A stretch of 64,000 nt of DNA from Mycteria americana (taxonomy: Eukaryota > Chordata > Aves > Ciconiiformes > Ciconiidae), in the NCBI RefSeq assembly GCF_035582795.1, contig NC_134368.1, positions 3,781,501-3,845,500 on the forward strand, written 5' to 3'. Each line of letters begins with the position of its first letter. Within the stretch, counting starts at the first letter, position 1. Below, in pieces: positions 24,689-37,296 of the stretch. The notes below the pieces were generated by a model. That model was not told the DNA's origin. It worked only from the letters and a program-made list of their open reading frames with translations, and ran no database searches. Position numbers and translations under genes: made by a program.

Positions 24689-25307
24689 TGTTTTTAGGGT
24701 GAAAGCACGCAATTGCAAAAAGCTTAGCTAAAGCTTGATGCTCGTTGCCTGACCGCTGGGCAGATGGGCTGTCACAGCCAGCAACGCTCATCTGACCGTT
24801 GGGCAATATGCTGTTACAGCTAAAACCTGCTAAAAAAAGCTCCGGCCAAGACAACTTTGCCAAGGCCTCACAAGACCTTAGCCCTTGTCTTGCTAAGCTA
24901 AATAAGGCTCGTGACCTAAAGGCAATCGCCATACCTTATTGTCTCCGCTACCAGGCCATAAAAGCAGTGTTGAAAAGTTACATCCCTGAGTCCTCCCTGG
25001 AGTGATGCTTGCACCCACACGCGGCATCGGCAGAGCCAGCTACACCCAGCCTCAGTGGAGCTAAGACGGTCACAGGTTGTCCTCTCCTGGATGGAGCAGA
25101 GCTGATGCAGAGACAGCCCGTGTGATGCTCCGGGAAGAGCAGCATCTCTGGAGGTCCTGCATCCTCTTGCATCTGCAATGCCCTTGGGTCCATCCCACCT
25201 CCATGTTCTCCAACCAAGAAGAAGCTGCTCTTGGAGGCCACGAGACCTCCACCTTCCTCTTGGCCCCAAAAGGATACAGGCAATAAAACATTCGTTTTGT
25301 TGCTGCA
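24689..25307 (+). mobile_element. Possible solo LTR of an endogenous retrovirus (degenerate)
   Basis: The segment begins TG (24,689) and can be closed with CA (25,307). It contains an imperfect direct repeat of about 30 bp (CTGACCGYTGGGCA... at about 24,748 and 24,792), like an enhancer duplication in a U3 region; a TATA-like CATAAAAG at 24,957-24,964; and AATAAA at 25,282-25,287, close to the proposed 3' end. These parts are in the order expected of an LTR. No flanking target-site duplication was found for these ends, no internal viral genes are adjacent, and the distance between TATA box and poly(A) signal is long. The ends are therefore uncertain and a non-LTR origin is possible. Confidence 0.4.
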
Positions 25308-26640
25308 GGATTTTTGCTAGCTGAACTCCTGTCCGAGCCAAGCATGAATGCTAAACAGCAAAGCTCTGGGTTTCTTTCTGTTTCAACTCCCTTTGATTAT
25401 TAATAGTAGTATTCCTTTAATTACTGTCACCAAATCTTTTGCACAGTGGGGTAGGTGCCCACCCATTTTGTAGTCAACAGAGCTCAGATGTGATGTGTGC
25501 CCTCAGAGATCCCTGCCTAAGAAGAGCCTCAGGCTACTGGTTCAGAGGATGGCCAGAGCAGGGACGGCTGGGGAGGAAGAGCAGGAAGGTTTGCTCTCAG
25601 AGCTGGGTCGGAGGAGGATAAAACACTGCTTGCAGTGTGAGCTAATGGCAAGGAGAGATTTTTTTGAGCTTGTCAGTAGGAAGCATATGGCTGCTGCTGA
25701 GCTCTCGGGCTTATTTAGGATTTAGTGCCTATTTCATCTATTTTAATCCAGATGTTCGGCTCATCACATAATGAGATCCCACCAGAGGAACTGTATTGCC
25801 ATGCCTCCCAGACAGCCAAGGCCCCCCAAAACATACTGAGGAGACGGAGCAGCTTCATCAAGGCCATGCATGGCTGAGCATTCCGGGAGGGTGAAGGTGA
25901 GGACCACTGAGCTGGGCGAGCTCATGGCTTTCCACCGGGGTGAGATCAGCACGCTGGTGTTGGGAGTCCAGCCAGCTTCCCAGGTCCTTCTGGCATCCTA
26001 CCCAAGCAGCTTCTAAAATCTGAAATTTTTATCTCAAAGCACAAAAATTTTGAAGGGTTTCACCAAAGTCTGGATGTGTTTCTCTCTTTTCCCTGCGTCG
26101 TGGGTCTTCTGTCCAGATAGAGGCACCGTTCTCCTTATTCCGGACTGACCGCTCCACCGTTCTCCTGCCTCCTGCATCACTCCATTGCAGGCATCAAAAC
26201 ACAAAAGCAACCGTGAACTGCAGAGCAATGGGAGGGAGGGTGGGAAGCACCAGCATCGCAGCCCCGGAGCTGTGATGCAATATGGAGAATGCACCCATTG
26301 CTGCACACAACGGATAGTCCAGGATCTCCCACCCTCGGGTTCACACTGGAATCACTGGGCCATGCTTAGAGGGCTGGGGTGGACGGGGTGGGATCTGGTG
26401 GAGATCACCTCACTTGAATTTTGGTCTACATGCACGTGGACCGTGTCAGCTCCCACTGTAGCCTAGGGAGATGGAGGGGAGTCTAGGGCTGGAGTCAGTT
26501 GCCTGTTCATATTGCCATCTGAGAAGCCCTGCTAAAGTGCTTTCCAGGAGAAATTACGGTTATTTTGGAACACTGAATTTCTGTCTTCCAAGTTGGATTG
26601 TGTTGTGGGCTCCCCAGAAGCTGACAAAAATATGTCACAT
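25308..26640. other. Intergenic block, nothing recognised
   Basis: No exon, RNA gene or repeat family could be supported in this stretch. It ends at the tail of the CR1 copy at 26.64 kb. Confidence 0.5.
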
Positions 26641-26742
26641 CACAGAATCACGGAATCACAGAATCACAGAATCGTATAGGTTGGAAAAGACCTTTAAGAT
26701 CATCGAGTCCAACCATAAACCTAACACTACCAAGACCACCAC
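26641..26742 (-). mobile_element. CR1 retrotransposon 3' end, 5'-truncated
   Basis: On the minus strand it reads the same 3' block as the copies at 52.7 and 57.3 kb (GTTAGGTTTAYGGTTGGACTCGATGATCTTAAAGG), then CTTTTCCAACC and a tail of four ATTCTGTG-like units. Only about 100 bases of the element are present; the extreme 5' truncation is typical of CR1. Confidence 0.95.
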
Positions 26743-29700
26743 ATCCTACCAGGGCAACTCCAAAATCCCACTGTCATCACTGCAAGATTTATGTCGAGAT
26801 TTGAAAGTTTATCAAGATTAAAAAAGGCTTTTCCCAGGTGCAATGCTGAGCCTGGCCAGGTCTGAGGCTGAAGCAGTGAGCCAGAGAGCAGGTGAAGCTC
26901 ACCCAAGGTCGTGGCCTGGGGCAGGAGCTGCGTGCATTTCTGGTTGGCACTGGACCATGGGAAGACGGAGGCGATGAACGTGTCCTGCCTCTAGCCCTGC
27001 CTCTTCCCGCTGTGCTGCCTCCTCTCCTGCTTCACCTCCAAGCCTCCTTGGGAGGACAAATTGTACTGAAACATCCAAACACCTCCTTTGGGAGCGCCAG
27101 CGCTTGGCATCCAGCCCTCCATCAGCTGCAAGAAAGCACACTGGGCATCTCTCCGCGTCGGTCACTGCGCCTTTTACAGGGCATCTTTAATGGGGAGGCA
27201 TGCAGGAAAGGAGGTGGCTTCAGAGGACTCGGTATGGAGAAGCAACAAAGGATGGTAGCATCTACCCAAACCTCTGAAGGGTTGTGCCAGGCAGACCTCT
27301 GCTGCATGAAAACAGGTCCTTCAGGACAGCCCATGCTGACGCAGGACGGGTCTGGTTTCCACTGGGGGTGATGCCCCAGGACTGGCCATCGCTTTGGACA
27401 TGAAGGAGCTGCACCTTAAGCATGGAAGTGGCCGGTTTTAGTAGATCTTTGCAAATAAACAACCCAAAGTATTTCCACCAGGCGCAGGCTGGCCGTAAGC
27501 ATTTATCAGTTTTAATTGTGCTGCTTTCCGAGCTCATCTAGGGGGCTTAACGGTTTCATTGCATGAAAAATCTTGGAGATAGGTTTTCTTCTGCACTCAA
27601 GAGACGTCATGGCATTCATCGGTTTTCAGTCTGGTGAGGTGGGAAGCACAGCACAGGTCTGGGCACAGCCAAAGCAAATCTAAGCCAGTGCCCTGATCCC
27701 GTGTGTCTGGAATCCCCGTTTTCTCCGCAATTCTCCTACCCGAAGCTTTCCCTCCTCCCCACCTCCTCACCAGACGGTAATTGAGCTCTCCATGAATCTT
27801 TCTGAGCACAGGGCTCTTAAAAAAAACCCCTGCATATCTTGACATGTAATTAAAGGGATGTGTGCAGTTCATCGGGGAGGCAGAGTGCACACCACTGGGC
27901 CAGGAGAGCCATTAGCCAGGTGGCCTTGATGGAGCCTGAATGAGTTGGTGGGCACGGGGAAGGGGGGGCAGGACGGGAAACCCATTTCAATTAAGATGCT
28001 GAGGCATGAAAGCCCTCTTGGCCTCATTGCTCTTTGTACTAATGACCCTGGTCTCCCCGCCTCCATCCCAGGTGCCTCCCGGGAGGTTTACCCCGGGCAC
28101 GTCGTGGAGCATCCTTCCAGAGAGAGGCAGAAGAGGAGGGCTGGAGGACCAGCAGTACTGGCCAAACGGCACCGCGTGAGCAAGGAAGGCAGTGCAAGGC
28201 AGCAGGCAGAGCAGTGAGGCTGCAAGGCCGTGCTGAGCAATGGTTTTCGGCGGCACTGCTGCCCATGGGGCCCACGGGGTGAACGTAGGAATGACCACCC
28301 AGCACCAGCCCTGCCTGCTCCACGGCTGATTTTGCACCAGGGCATGCGTTTTCAGGGCAAACACTGCAAATGAGGGTTTCTTTCCTTTTTGTCACCTCCT
28401 GCAGGTAAACTCCGGGGAGAAAAAGCATCTCTACTCTCATATGAGAAGAAGAGGTTGTAGCAAACTAGCCCTTGAAGTGAATGCATTTTCAAGGCTGTCT
28501 TGCTGGGTTCAAGAGAGCCTGGCGGGGCGAGGCTGGCAGGTCCTTCAGCATCCTTCCTCTGGCTCCTAGGGCTGCAAGGCTGAGAGGAGAAAGGAGGAGC
28601 ACCTCCCAAAGCCATCGAGCCACGGCACTGGCCTTGCGCCATCCCTCTGACAGCAGGACTCCCTGTTCCCAGACAAGTTGGGCTGGGTTTTGCAGGTGCC
28701 AGGCATGTGCATGGGTGAGGGATGAACAGCCATCGTCTTGGAGCTGTGTCAAAAATGGTGTCTTGCAGGGGAGGTTCACGTGTTCAGGTGGGCTCCTACT
28801 CGCACATCCCAAAATCCTGCTGCAGCACATCCTTTGGCCCTGCTGGGCATGTGTTAATTCCTGATGGCCGCTCAGCCCTCACATCTCAGCCCTTCCTGCT
28901 CCAGCCCAGCTAGCAAGCACCCTCAGGATGCTGAGAGGAGCTGCAGCTAGCTGGGACGGCAAAGCGCGCTTGAGCTCCAACAAGATGGACCAAACTAACG
29001 CAGAGGAAAGTCTCAGTCCCTGCGATAACGAGGACAACGAGGTCCATGCCCCGTGCAAGCACAGGCTTGCACCAAAGCTTCCCCACTGCTCCGATGCAAA
29101 CAGATGTGGTTGACCCCAGAGAACAACTGAGCCTGGGACCCCGAAGTCTGCGAGCGTTGGCCACGTGTCTCCGTCCATGCATTTGAATGCCTGGCACCCC
29201 ACAGCAGCAGGACCCACCGGGATACCCAGCACTGTTTTGTCTGCATCCTCCCCCAGGGCAAGGAAGAGATGCCCTTGCCGAGTCCTCCCCTGTGTTAGCA
29301 AGCCGGGAAGTGCCCTTTGCTACAGGAGATCTATCTACCTTAATTACTGCGGACAGAGCCTTCCCCAGAGCAGGGGATGTTTAACGGAGGCAGAAATAGA
29401 GAAGGAAAGAGATGGATTATCCCGTGCTGATTCACATCGCTGTCAGGTGCTGGCCGTGTCTGGAGGGATGAGAAGCGTAAAGGGAATGGATTCGGCACCC
29501 AGATCACCGTTAATCCCAAGGATCATTGATGTTTCAGACTGCACCATGCTCAGGAGTGGGTGAATCAGCACTTCCCCACCCTCTCCAGACCCTTTCCTCC
29601 CTTTAGCACAGCCATTTCCCACCTTTTCCCTGCCTGCCCTGGCAGAAGGTGCTCAGGGCTTATGTGGATCTCTGGGCATGTTTGAAATCTTGGGTAATCC

Positions 29701-32700
29701 TTCAAAGGACCCAGTTTCTCAGGAATCACTGGTGTTTCCCATCAGTGCTGGGTGCTCCCAGGCTGCACCCCTGGAAGAAGAGAGGACGACCTGCCATGGA
29801 GTTGTCTCCGATTTGGCCAAGGTCAGAAAAGGTGACGCTAGAGGTGGGATCCTGCTGGATCAGGCCCTCCGCAGCCTTCAGCAGGAGCCGGCAGAGATGC
29901 TGTAAGGCTTATAATAGTGGACTCCTTCCCCCAGCCGCCCCCAAATATGGCACGTGCAGATCATCAGCTAAAAGCCTGATGTGGGCAGGCAGCCCACGGT
30001 TGTTTCTCTAAATAAACCTTCCCCTCCCCAGCTGACTCTCCACCTCTCTGCAATGGGATGGATTTATTTCTTGGGTTCATATCAGGGCCTGGGTGTCTCC
30101 TGGAGCTTTCTCAGCACCAGCCCCGCTCCCTGGAAGGAACCTGCAACTCCTCGCTCCCTTTGGACCCCTCTTGCTCTAGCAAAGTCATTTTCTGCCTTCT
30201 CCCTCCTGCCATGGAAATGTGTGTGCCCCGTACTACGTTGCAGAGCCTTTGGCAGCAGAGATAACTCATATATCAAAAAAGCATGTTGCCATGGCTCCTT
30301 TTAAAGTGGGAAATGCCCCCAGGCCGTGAGTTACAAGCATGGTGCTGCTCTCAAAGCCTCTTTTGCTTGTGGCCAGGCCCCCCAGCCCCCCGACAACCCG
30401 AGGCATTGCTCCTGCAGAAAGGGTAGGTCTGAGGAGCCGGGTGATGCCGGGGGACCTCATTTGCAAGAGCCTCTCAGCACGGCGATCGCCGTGCCAGCAG
30501 CATTAAGGCAATTTACCGCCTGACCCCAGCTCAAAAATGAAATCTATCATGCTTGACTTGACCTGTTGGCCACATCATCATTATGTGGGGAACATTTTTT
30601 TTTCCGCCATGTAAAAACAAGAAAGAGGGGGAGGGAGAGAGGAAGAAAGAGGCAGGGGGGAGGAGAGGCACGGTGCCTGGCTGTCTCCCCTTCTCACGTG
30701 TCCCTTGCCGCGGTCAGTCCACAGAGAGCACGTGGGATCTGGTGGAGCATCAGGAAGTGCTTTATGGAGGGGATTGCCTGCTGCCTCTCGTGCCCTGGCC
30801 CTGGTCAGCAGCAAGCTGGGCTTGGTGGGAGGCTGACCCAACTGCTCTTGCTGTGTGTCTGTCTGCCCCTTTCCCGTTGTTTGCACCCCCCAGCATCCCC
30901 CCTGCTCCCCACGGCGTCTCTCACAGCCTCTTTACCCTTCCCATCGCTGCGTCCTGGCAGAAGCTCTACATGGGTCCCTGGTGCTCTGCAGGGACCATGC
31001 TTTGCTCCTCCACCCCGGAACCATCTGGGGCTGAGTTTTCTTAAGAAAGCACAACCCAAAAATTATCCCCCTTAGCCTCCCTGCATGTGTTTATTACAGT
31101 TCCTTTTGCCAAAATCATGCAGTTTCATGAATTCAAAGGCCAGATTCAGCACACGAAATGACTAGCTTCGGTGGAGGAACAGGAGAGTCATCTTTGCCTT
31201 CTTGTCTTAACCATCGGCCCACATACCAGTTTCGGTGTTAGCGAGAGCAGGCACGGGAACAGCACGGGGCTGAACATCAGTCGCAATGCCTCATTCCAGT
31301 GTGGCTGGTGATGCTCTTCCAGGAAGGGTTGGATTAAAGAATGAGATAACTCAGCCCTGCTTAAGAAAACACCTGCAAAAACATTTAGTGAGCCCCAGTC
31401 ATCTGGCTTAAGCCAAACCTGTCCCAAGCATTCTCCAGAGGAGAGGGACAGAGAAATACCAACAACAGCTTTCCCAAGAGTCCTTTGTTCAGGATTTCTG
31501 GCACAGCTGGGGATGTCAGGAGTTAGTTATTTATGGGTTGTTTCTTTTTTAGCCTGCTGTGATCAATAGGTATGACCCATCGCACAATCCAATACCATAT
31601 CAACAATCATAGCAGGAGAGCAAAGATTTTCCTCTCTGCGGTTATAATGCCATGCACCGAGTCGTCCTTCGAGGAGGGGAAGAAACAGTCACTCCCTCCA
31701 CGCTGCAGAGAAGCGCTGGCACCCTCCTCCTTTTATTCCTATGGGTTTCCAATAGGCCACTGCTACGTGCTTCAATGTTTCATGAGACTTACAGACCCCA
31801 TCCTGGTCACCTGCTAAAAACAACCCTAGGGACAAAAAACCAAATGAACCCAGCAAGCCTGTATTGAAGTGGGAGAAGCAAGACCCAGCTGGAGCACGTC
31901 TAGCACTACCTGTGCTGCTGAAGCTCCTGATTACCCAGCCGTGGCTACAGCATCGGGTCTATGGAAGACCTTCGGGTCTTCCTTAGCATGCCACCTAAAC
32001 CAACAAGTTCCTTCCAGACCACAGTAGCAGGCAATAGTGATGTGGGGAGTCACCCACGCTTTCATGCTCAAACTGGTGCAGAAAACCTGTATCTTGCAAA
32101 AAGGGGATGTGGGGGGACAGGATGCTGCTCCTAATCTGTGTTCGTGGTGCAAACGGACCTCCCGAGGGTGGGATCATGGAGGAGGAGGAGGCAGCGTTGA
32201 ACAGCTGTGAGAGGACCTGCTCCCAAGTGAGGCTCAGGTCTCCAAAGAAAAGGTCCTCACCGAGCACACACAGCTCTCTGGTCCCAACCCAGTCCTGGGT
32301 CTCACTGGGGTTCACCCCATCATGGGACAGGACATGACATTGTTGTCTTCATCAGCGAAGCAGATACCCCCATTAGATGAACTGAGACCTCGCACAGACG
32401 GAGCTGAGAGACTCTGTCTCTCGTCCAGCAATGACGTCTGAAGACTTACAGCCTGTGTCCCTCTCAAATTGCTTTCCTTAAGTAAATACCATGAGTTATC
32501 TTCGACACCAAGCAATGAAAGTGAAGGTCCCGTCTTCTCTCCATGGCTACTTCGACTTCTTGCTTCAGGAGCAGCAGCAATTGCAGAGCACTGCACCAGG
32601 AAAGACCTCCACCGACTGTTCAGCCAGGTTCCTTGGATCAAGCTCCTGCATCTCAGTGTTTCATCCCCTCTGGTTTTGCTAAATGGTTTTGGCGTTTCCT

Positions 32701-33297
32701 CCCCCATGGCTCCCTGTGCTCCCCTTCTTTCGGGTCATCCATAGGTTGCTGCTGGAGTGATCATTACTGGTTGTTGCAGGCAACCTCCCAAAGCTGTTGT
32801 TCTGGCACAGACCAAGGGTGCAGCATCTGCTGCTCCAGACCCTGGAGACTTTATCACCCAAATACACGAGGAAGACAAATGGCTGGGTGCAAGGAGCTGA
32901 TGGATGGCACAGAGAAATCGCATGAAGCAGAGTTTGGGCTGTCTCCAGAAAAGGTGTTTCATGGCACGTTGTCAGACACTGGTATAAAGTCCTACCAGCA
33001 CATGCTAAAGGACATCAGGGAGCCCCAATGACGGCTACTGACGGGGACACTGAGGCACCCAAATTAGAAGCACGGTCGTTATAAGCCCCTCTCCAGCAGA
33101 GAGAAAACGCTCTTTATGGGTGAAAAACTTCCTTCTCTCTGCTTGGGCATGTGATTTAATCCTCACAGGAGACCATTTTGCATTCCAAAGGTCACCATCA
33201 CACGTCTGATTTTTCTTGAGAATTGGTAAAATTAGGAGCAAAGCTACAACCTCATCGCTACCCCCCGCTCCTCCCCGGTATCGTCTCACGCTCCTTG

Positions 33298-33340
33298 CAA
33301 GGACAAGGATTGCTTTTTCAAGGACAAGGATCTCTTTTTT
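33298..33340. repeat. Short direct duplication, about 21 bp x 2
   Basis: The word CAAGGACAAGGAT followed by a T-run occurs twice back to back, with one small difference. Confidence 0.8.
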
Positions 33341-36300
33341 CTTTATTATAGTGGGAACGCACAGGCTCCTGTTCCCGTCCCAGATGGCATACCCAAGAGC
33401 AACGGCTCCGGATGGACATGTCAAAATAAAATCTCCTTTCTATTTATACAGTGCCTATGACCTTCAGCTGTTGCTACATCATGCTAGGCGTAGCACAAAC
33501 ATATTTTAAAACATCCTGGAGTTTGTTTCTGAAAGGTGCGTAGGTTCATTATATTTTCCAAGGGGTCGTCATGTGCATCTACTCTGAACCTTTTCAGAAT
33601 GTGGCTAACAACTTAATTTTTTCTGTCCAGATCATAATTTCTAGGGTTAAACTTAGTACTTAAAAACACAGATGGGCTCAGTTTAAAGACTGGGAGAGGA
33701 TCCAATTGTGAGTTGTCCAGCTGGTAAAACACCCTCACTGTTGAAAAAAGGGTGAACTTGGGAATTCAGGCAGCTACATCTTGCCATCACTGCCTTTCAC
33801 CGTGCCTTTTCCCAGCTACGCTGATGAGCTATGAACCCCCAGAAAGGTCTTCACAGTGCAAATGGTGTCAGGCCATGACCCACTCACCTCTTAGCCTCCT
33901 CTTGCACAAACCCGACTGACCTCTTTACATCTCTGGCCATGAATCAGGTTTCTCAGGCCATTATAAATGTGGTGTTTTCCTGAACTTCCTTCTATTTTTC
34001 TTTGTTCCCTTTGAACCACAGGCACATGAGCAGGATGCAGGATTGACCCTTGGTGGGACGTGGAGCTCTTTGGCTGATGCATCCCTCAGCCTTTCCGCTA
34101 CCTTAGCTCATAAAGCATACTACGTACAATGATGTACGAATTCATCACATTAATGTGCATTAGGCATCTTCTCTGTTCAGCTGGGCTCAAAACCCAGCTC
34201 CTGTCCACGGGGAGGAGCAGATAGCAGCCTTAGCTTTGACTACATGGTGCTCCAGCATCAGAAGGGACCCTTAGTGGGTTTTACATGGCCCAACAGTGAG
34301 CTGTGCTGGGAGGAGGCATTGCAGCAGGGTGTCCTCAGCCTGCCTCCCCTAAGAGCTCGGAGAGTTGCCGTTTCATGGCATCTTCCTTCAGGAGTGATGC
34401 AGGATGAGGATGAGGCAGGGGGGAATTGCGAAGGGAACAAGGCCTTCCAGGAGGGTTCAAAGCCCATTAATCTAAGCTTGGGGGAAGCCTGGGACTTGTA
34501 GTCCAGATATGTAGAGAGAGCAACGTCTGCTGTGAGAGGAATTAGTATAAAAGCAAGCTGTGTTTGCTATTTTGGATGTTTTGGGGAGGAAGCAGATCGA
34601 TGAGGGAAGGGGCTGGGGTGTTTATGGGGATGCACGTGAAATAAGGATGCTTTCGGGGGATGTAGTCAGGAAAGAAATCCTGGGTTTAAACAGAATGAGG
34701 GAGAATATCTGAAGATGAAATGAGCTGGGGGGCTGAGCTCTATGCAAGGAGGGATTGACTCTCCCTGCTTCAGCGGAGCCTCAGGGTGGCATTTCCACTT
34801 AAAAAAACAGAGGTATTTTCAGTCAAAACCTGCTTTGGCTCCCCTTGCCTGGCTTTGTGTAGGGGGGGAGCTGGCCAGACCAGTGGCCAGAAGGACGGGG
34901 GCACAGGCGCGACCAGCGGGCATTAAGCAAGCCATCCCCTTGCGATGGGACAGAGGGTCAGGGCTGATCCTCTTCAGGCTGTTTGAGTCCAGGGCTCTCA
35001 TTCGGGGCCCCTTGTTTGCTTTCAGCAGAGTGAAATCACTGAAGACAGTGGCTTAGATCAAGCCAAAGTCCTGCTGACTTTCAAAAGAACTCAGTTATTG
35101 ATTTCTGGGGACTGTGCTTCTCCCTGGAGGACTGGAAAAAGCCCAAGGCGGTTGCCTAGGATGCCTGTAAACTCTGGCTCTGAGAACAGCCTTGTTTAAC
35201 GAGGACCTTTCTTAATGCAATTGGAGTCTAAGGTCATTCCCCCAGGCTGCTCTCCGGCAAGCAGACAGCAAGGGGCTGGACGATCTGCTAGCCCAGGCTA
35301 CCCTGCCCGAAAGGGGATCTGAAAAGCAAGTTAGAAAGCAAGTTAATGATGATTTCTCCCAAAAGCCTTTCTGTGGCAAAGAGCCAGGGATTTCCACCTT
35401 GCTGAAGTGGCTGATCTGGTGAGCCCAGGGTGAAGCCTACGCAACGCAGGGATGGAAGACGTTTGTTTACCACCCGGAGATGTGGTGGAGTGGGAGAAGG
35501 GAGGGCTGCTAAAATCACCCCAGAAATCAGTCCTCTGTGCAGCGGGTTTGATACGAAAGCCAGCTGCGGACATCCAAAACAAGTGTGGATACGGGCATGA
35601 ACAACGCGGAGGTCTCCAGCACAGGCAGCTGAGATGGCCAAAGCTCCTCAGTTTCCCACCTCAAATAGCTGGACATAAACACTTGCCAACACAGATGCCA
35701 GCTCATAGGGGCTGATATCTTAGCTGCAGGAGAAAACAGACAGTATTCGGTCTCCGCCAAAGATTGCCACCATAGGCGATGCTAACAGAGACCCTATGCC
35801 ACATCTACCTGCTCTGTATGGGTGCCTCAAATACCCCGGGACACCTACAGTGCTATCAGACATGGGCATGGGCAGCTAAACCAAGCTCCAACCAATACAG
35901 CCAATGCAGCTTGGAGAGCTGTTCACCTGGCGTTGACGTAGACACCAAGGCATGGTCAGCTGAATGACACCCAGACACCACTGACAAAGAGCAAGTGCAT
36001 TCACTCATCTGAAGCTGGGTGCCTTAATGCAGCTCAATCCCAGGCCAGCAAAGTCCTCGTAACATCAGCTGTTATTTTCTTTGATGCTGTATCAAGGTCT
36101 ACAGGCTATTTTTACTGCGGAAACCCAGCATCTGAGTGATACCTCCTTGTGGAGTGACAGAGCCCCGGGGAGCACGTAGTCTACATCCATCCTTGCCCCC
36201 TTGAATACTGAACACTGTAGCAGACAGTCTGAAAATAGCCCTCGATACCCAGGTCTTTACTATCTTTAACGACTCTCAGCCTCCCACTGATTTCAGCGCG

Positions 36301-37266
36301 ATTTCAAGGACGGCCCTGTAGCCTCCTCGACTGCGCACCCCTTGCAACACATGCACAAAAAAAAGGTCCCCGCTCTTTCCCCGCTAAACGTGAACCCAAA
36401 GGTGTAGAAAGCTGCCAAAACCAAGCTCTGCCTGCGGGTTGGCATGACGGATGGCAGAGCTCAGCTGAGAGCTGTTTAATTTGGGTGAAAGACACTGTGT
36501 GGGAAGCAACCCTGCCTGAGCTCCCAAGGTGTGTAGGAGCCAGCTCGGTTTCATGAAAGCAGATTCTAACAGCGGCGTGTTGCTTCGGAGAAAATGAAAT
36601 GGCAGGAGCTGTGGAGGGGGACGGAGGTTAGGACAAATCTCTCCATTCACTTCTGCGGGGATGAGAGCAGCAGCGAAGCTTTCAATGGGAGCCTGGGAGT
36701 TTCTCCACTGAAGGACTGCGGCAGATCTTGTGTGGCACTCGAAGAGGAGATAATCTGGAGCTTGCCTGTCTCGGCCCGCTCTCCGGGCTTGCATGCTTGG
36801 ATTCTCACTGAGAGAAAGCCCTGAGACTTTTTCCTAGCAAAAGCAGCATGGTCTCTCTCAGTGTCCCTTCAGCATCAGTGCTTCAAATTCCCTCAGACTC
36901 GGGGAGGGAAGATTTGACATAGAACCCCATACTTTGCACGATACCCCAAAGATCTCCACTTCTGCTCCTTCTCTTCAAAATCCACCCAAAAGCCAGAACC
37001 ACCAATATCTCCCAAGAGCTGCTCACAGCCTCCTGCATTCCCCCTTCCTTGGAGAGACCTCTTTGGTCTTGGGCATGTTCAGCACGCCATGAAGCTCTAG
37101 CTGGTGATGAGACAGCCCTTGGCATTGGTATTTCTGAGCACCCCCAAACCATCTGCTCTAGTTTCATCCCTCTTCTGGGTCCCTGTGAGGAGGAGGAGAC
37201 TCCAGCTGAGAGAAAGGGACAGGCCGCCCACTTGTGCTGAGTAACCATTGCCAAATTGGATGCCAG

Positions 37267-37296
37267 CACATACACACACACACACATACACACACA
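37267..37296. repeat. (CA)n microsatellite
   Basis: Alternating CA with two T interruptions (ACATACAC pattern), about 30 bases. Confidence 0.9.

Noticed and set aside
33430..33505. Stretch reminiscent of an old MIR/L2-like or CR1-like 3' segment (TTTATACAGTGCCTATGACC)
   Set aside because: The match by eye is short and could not be extended in either direction.
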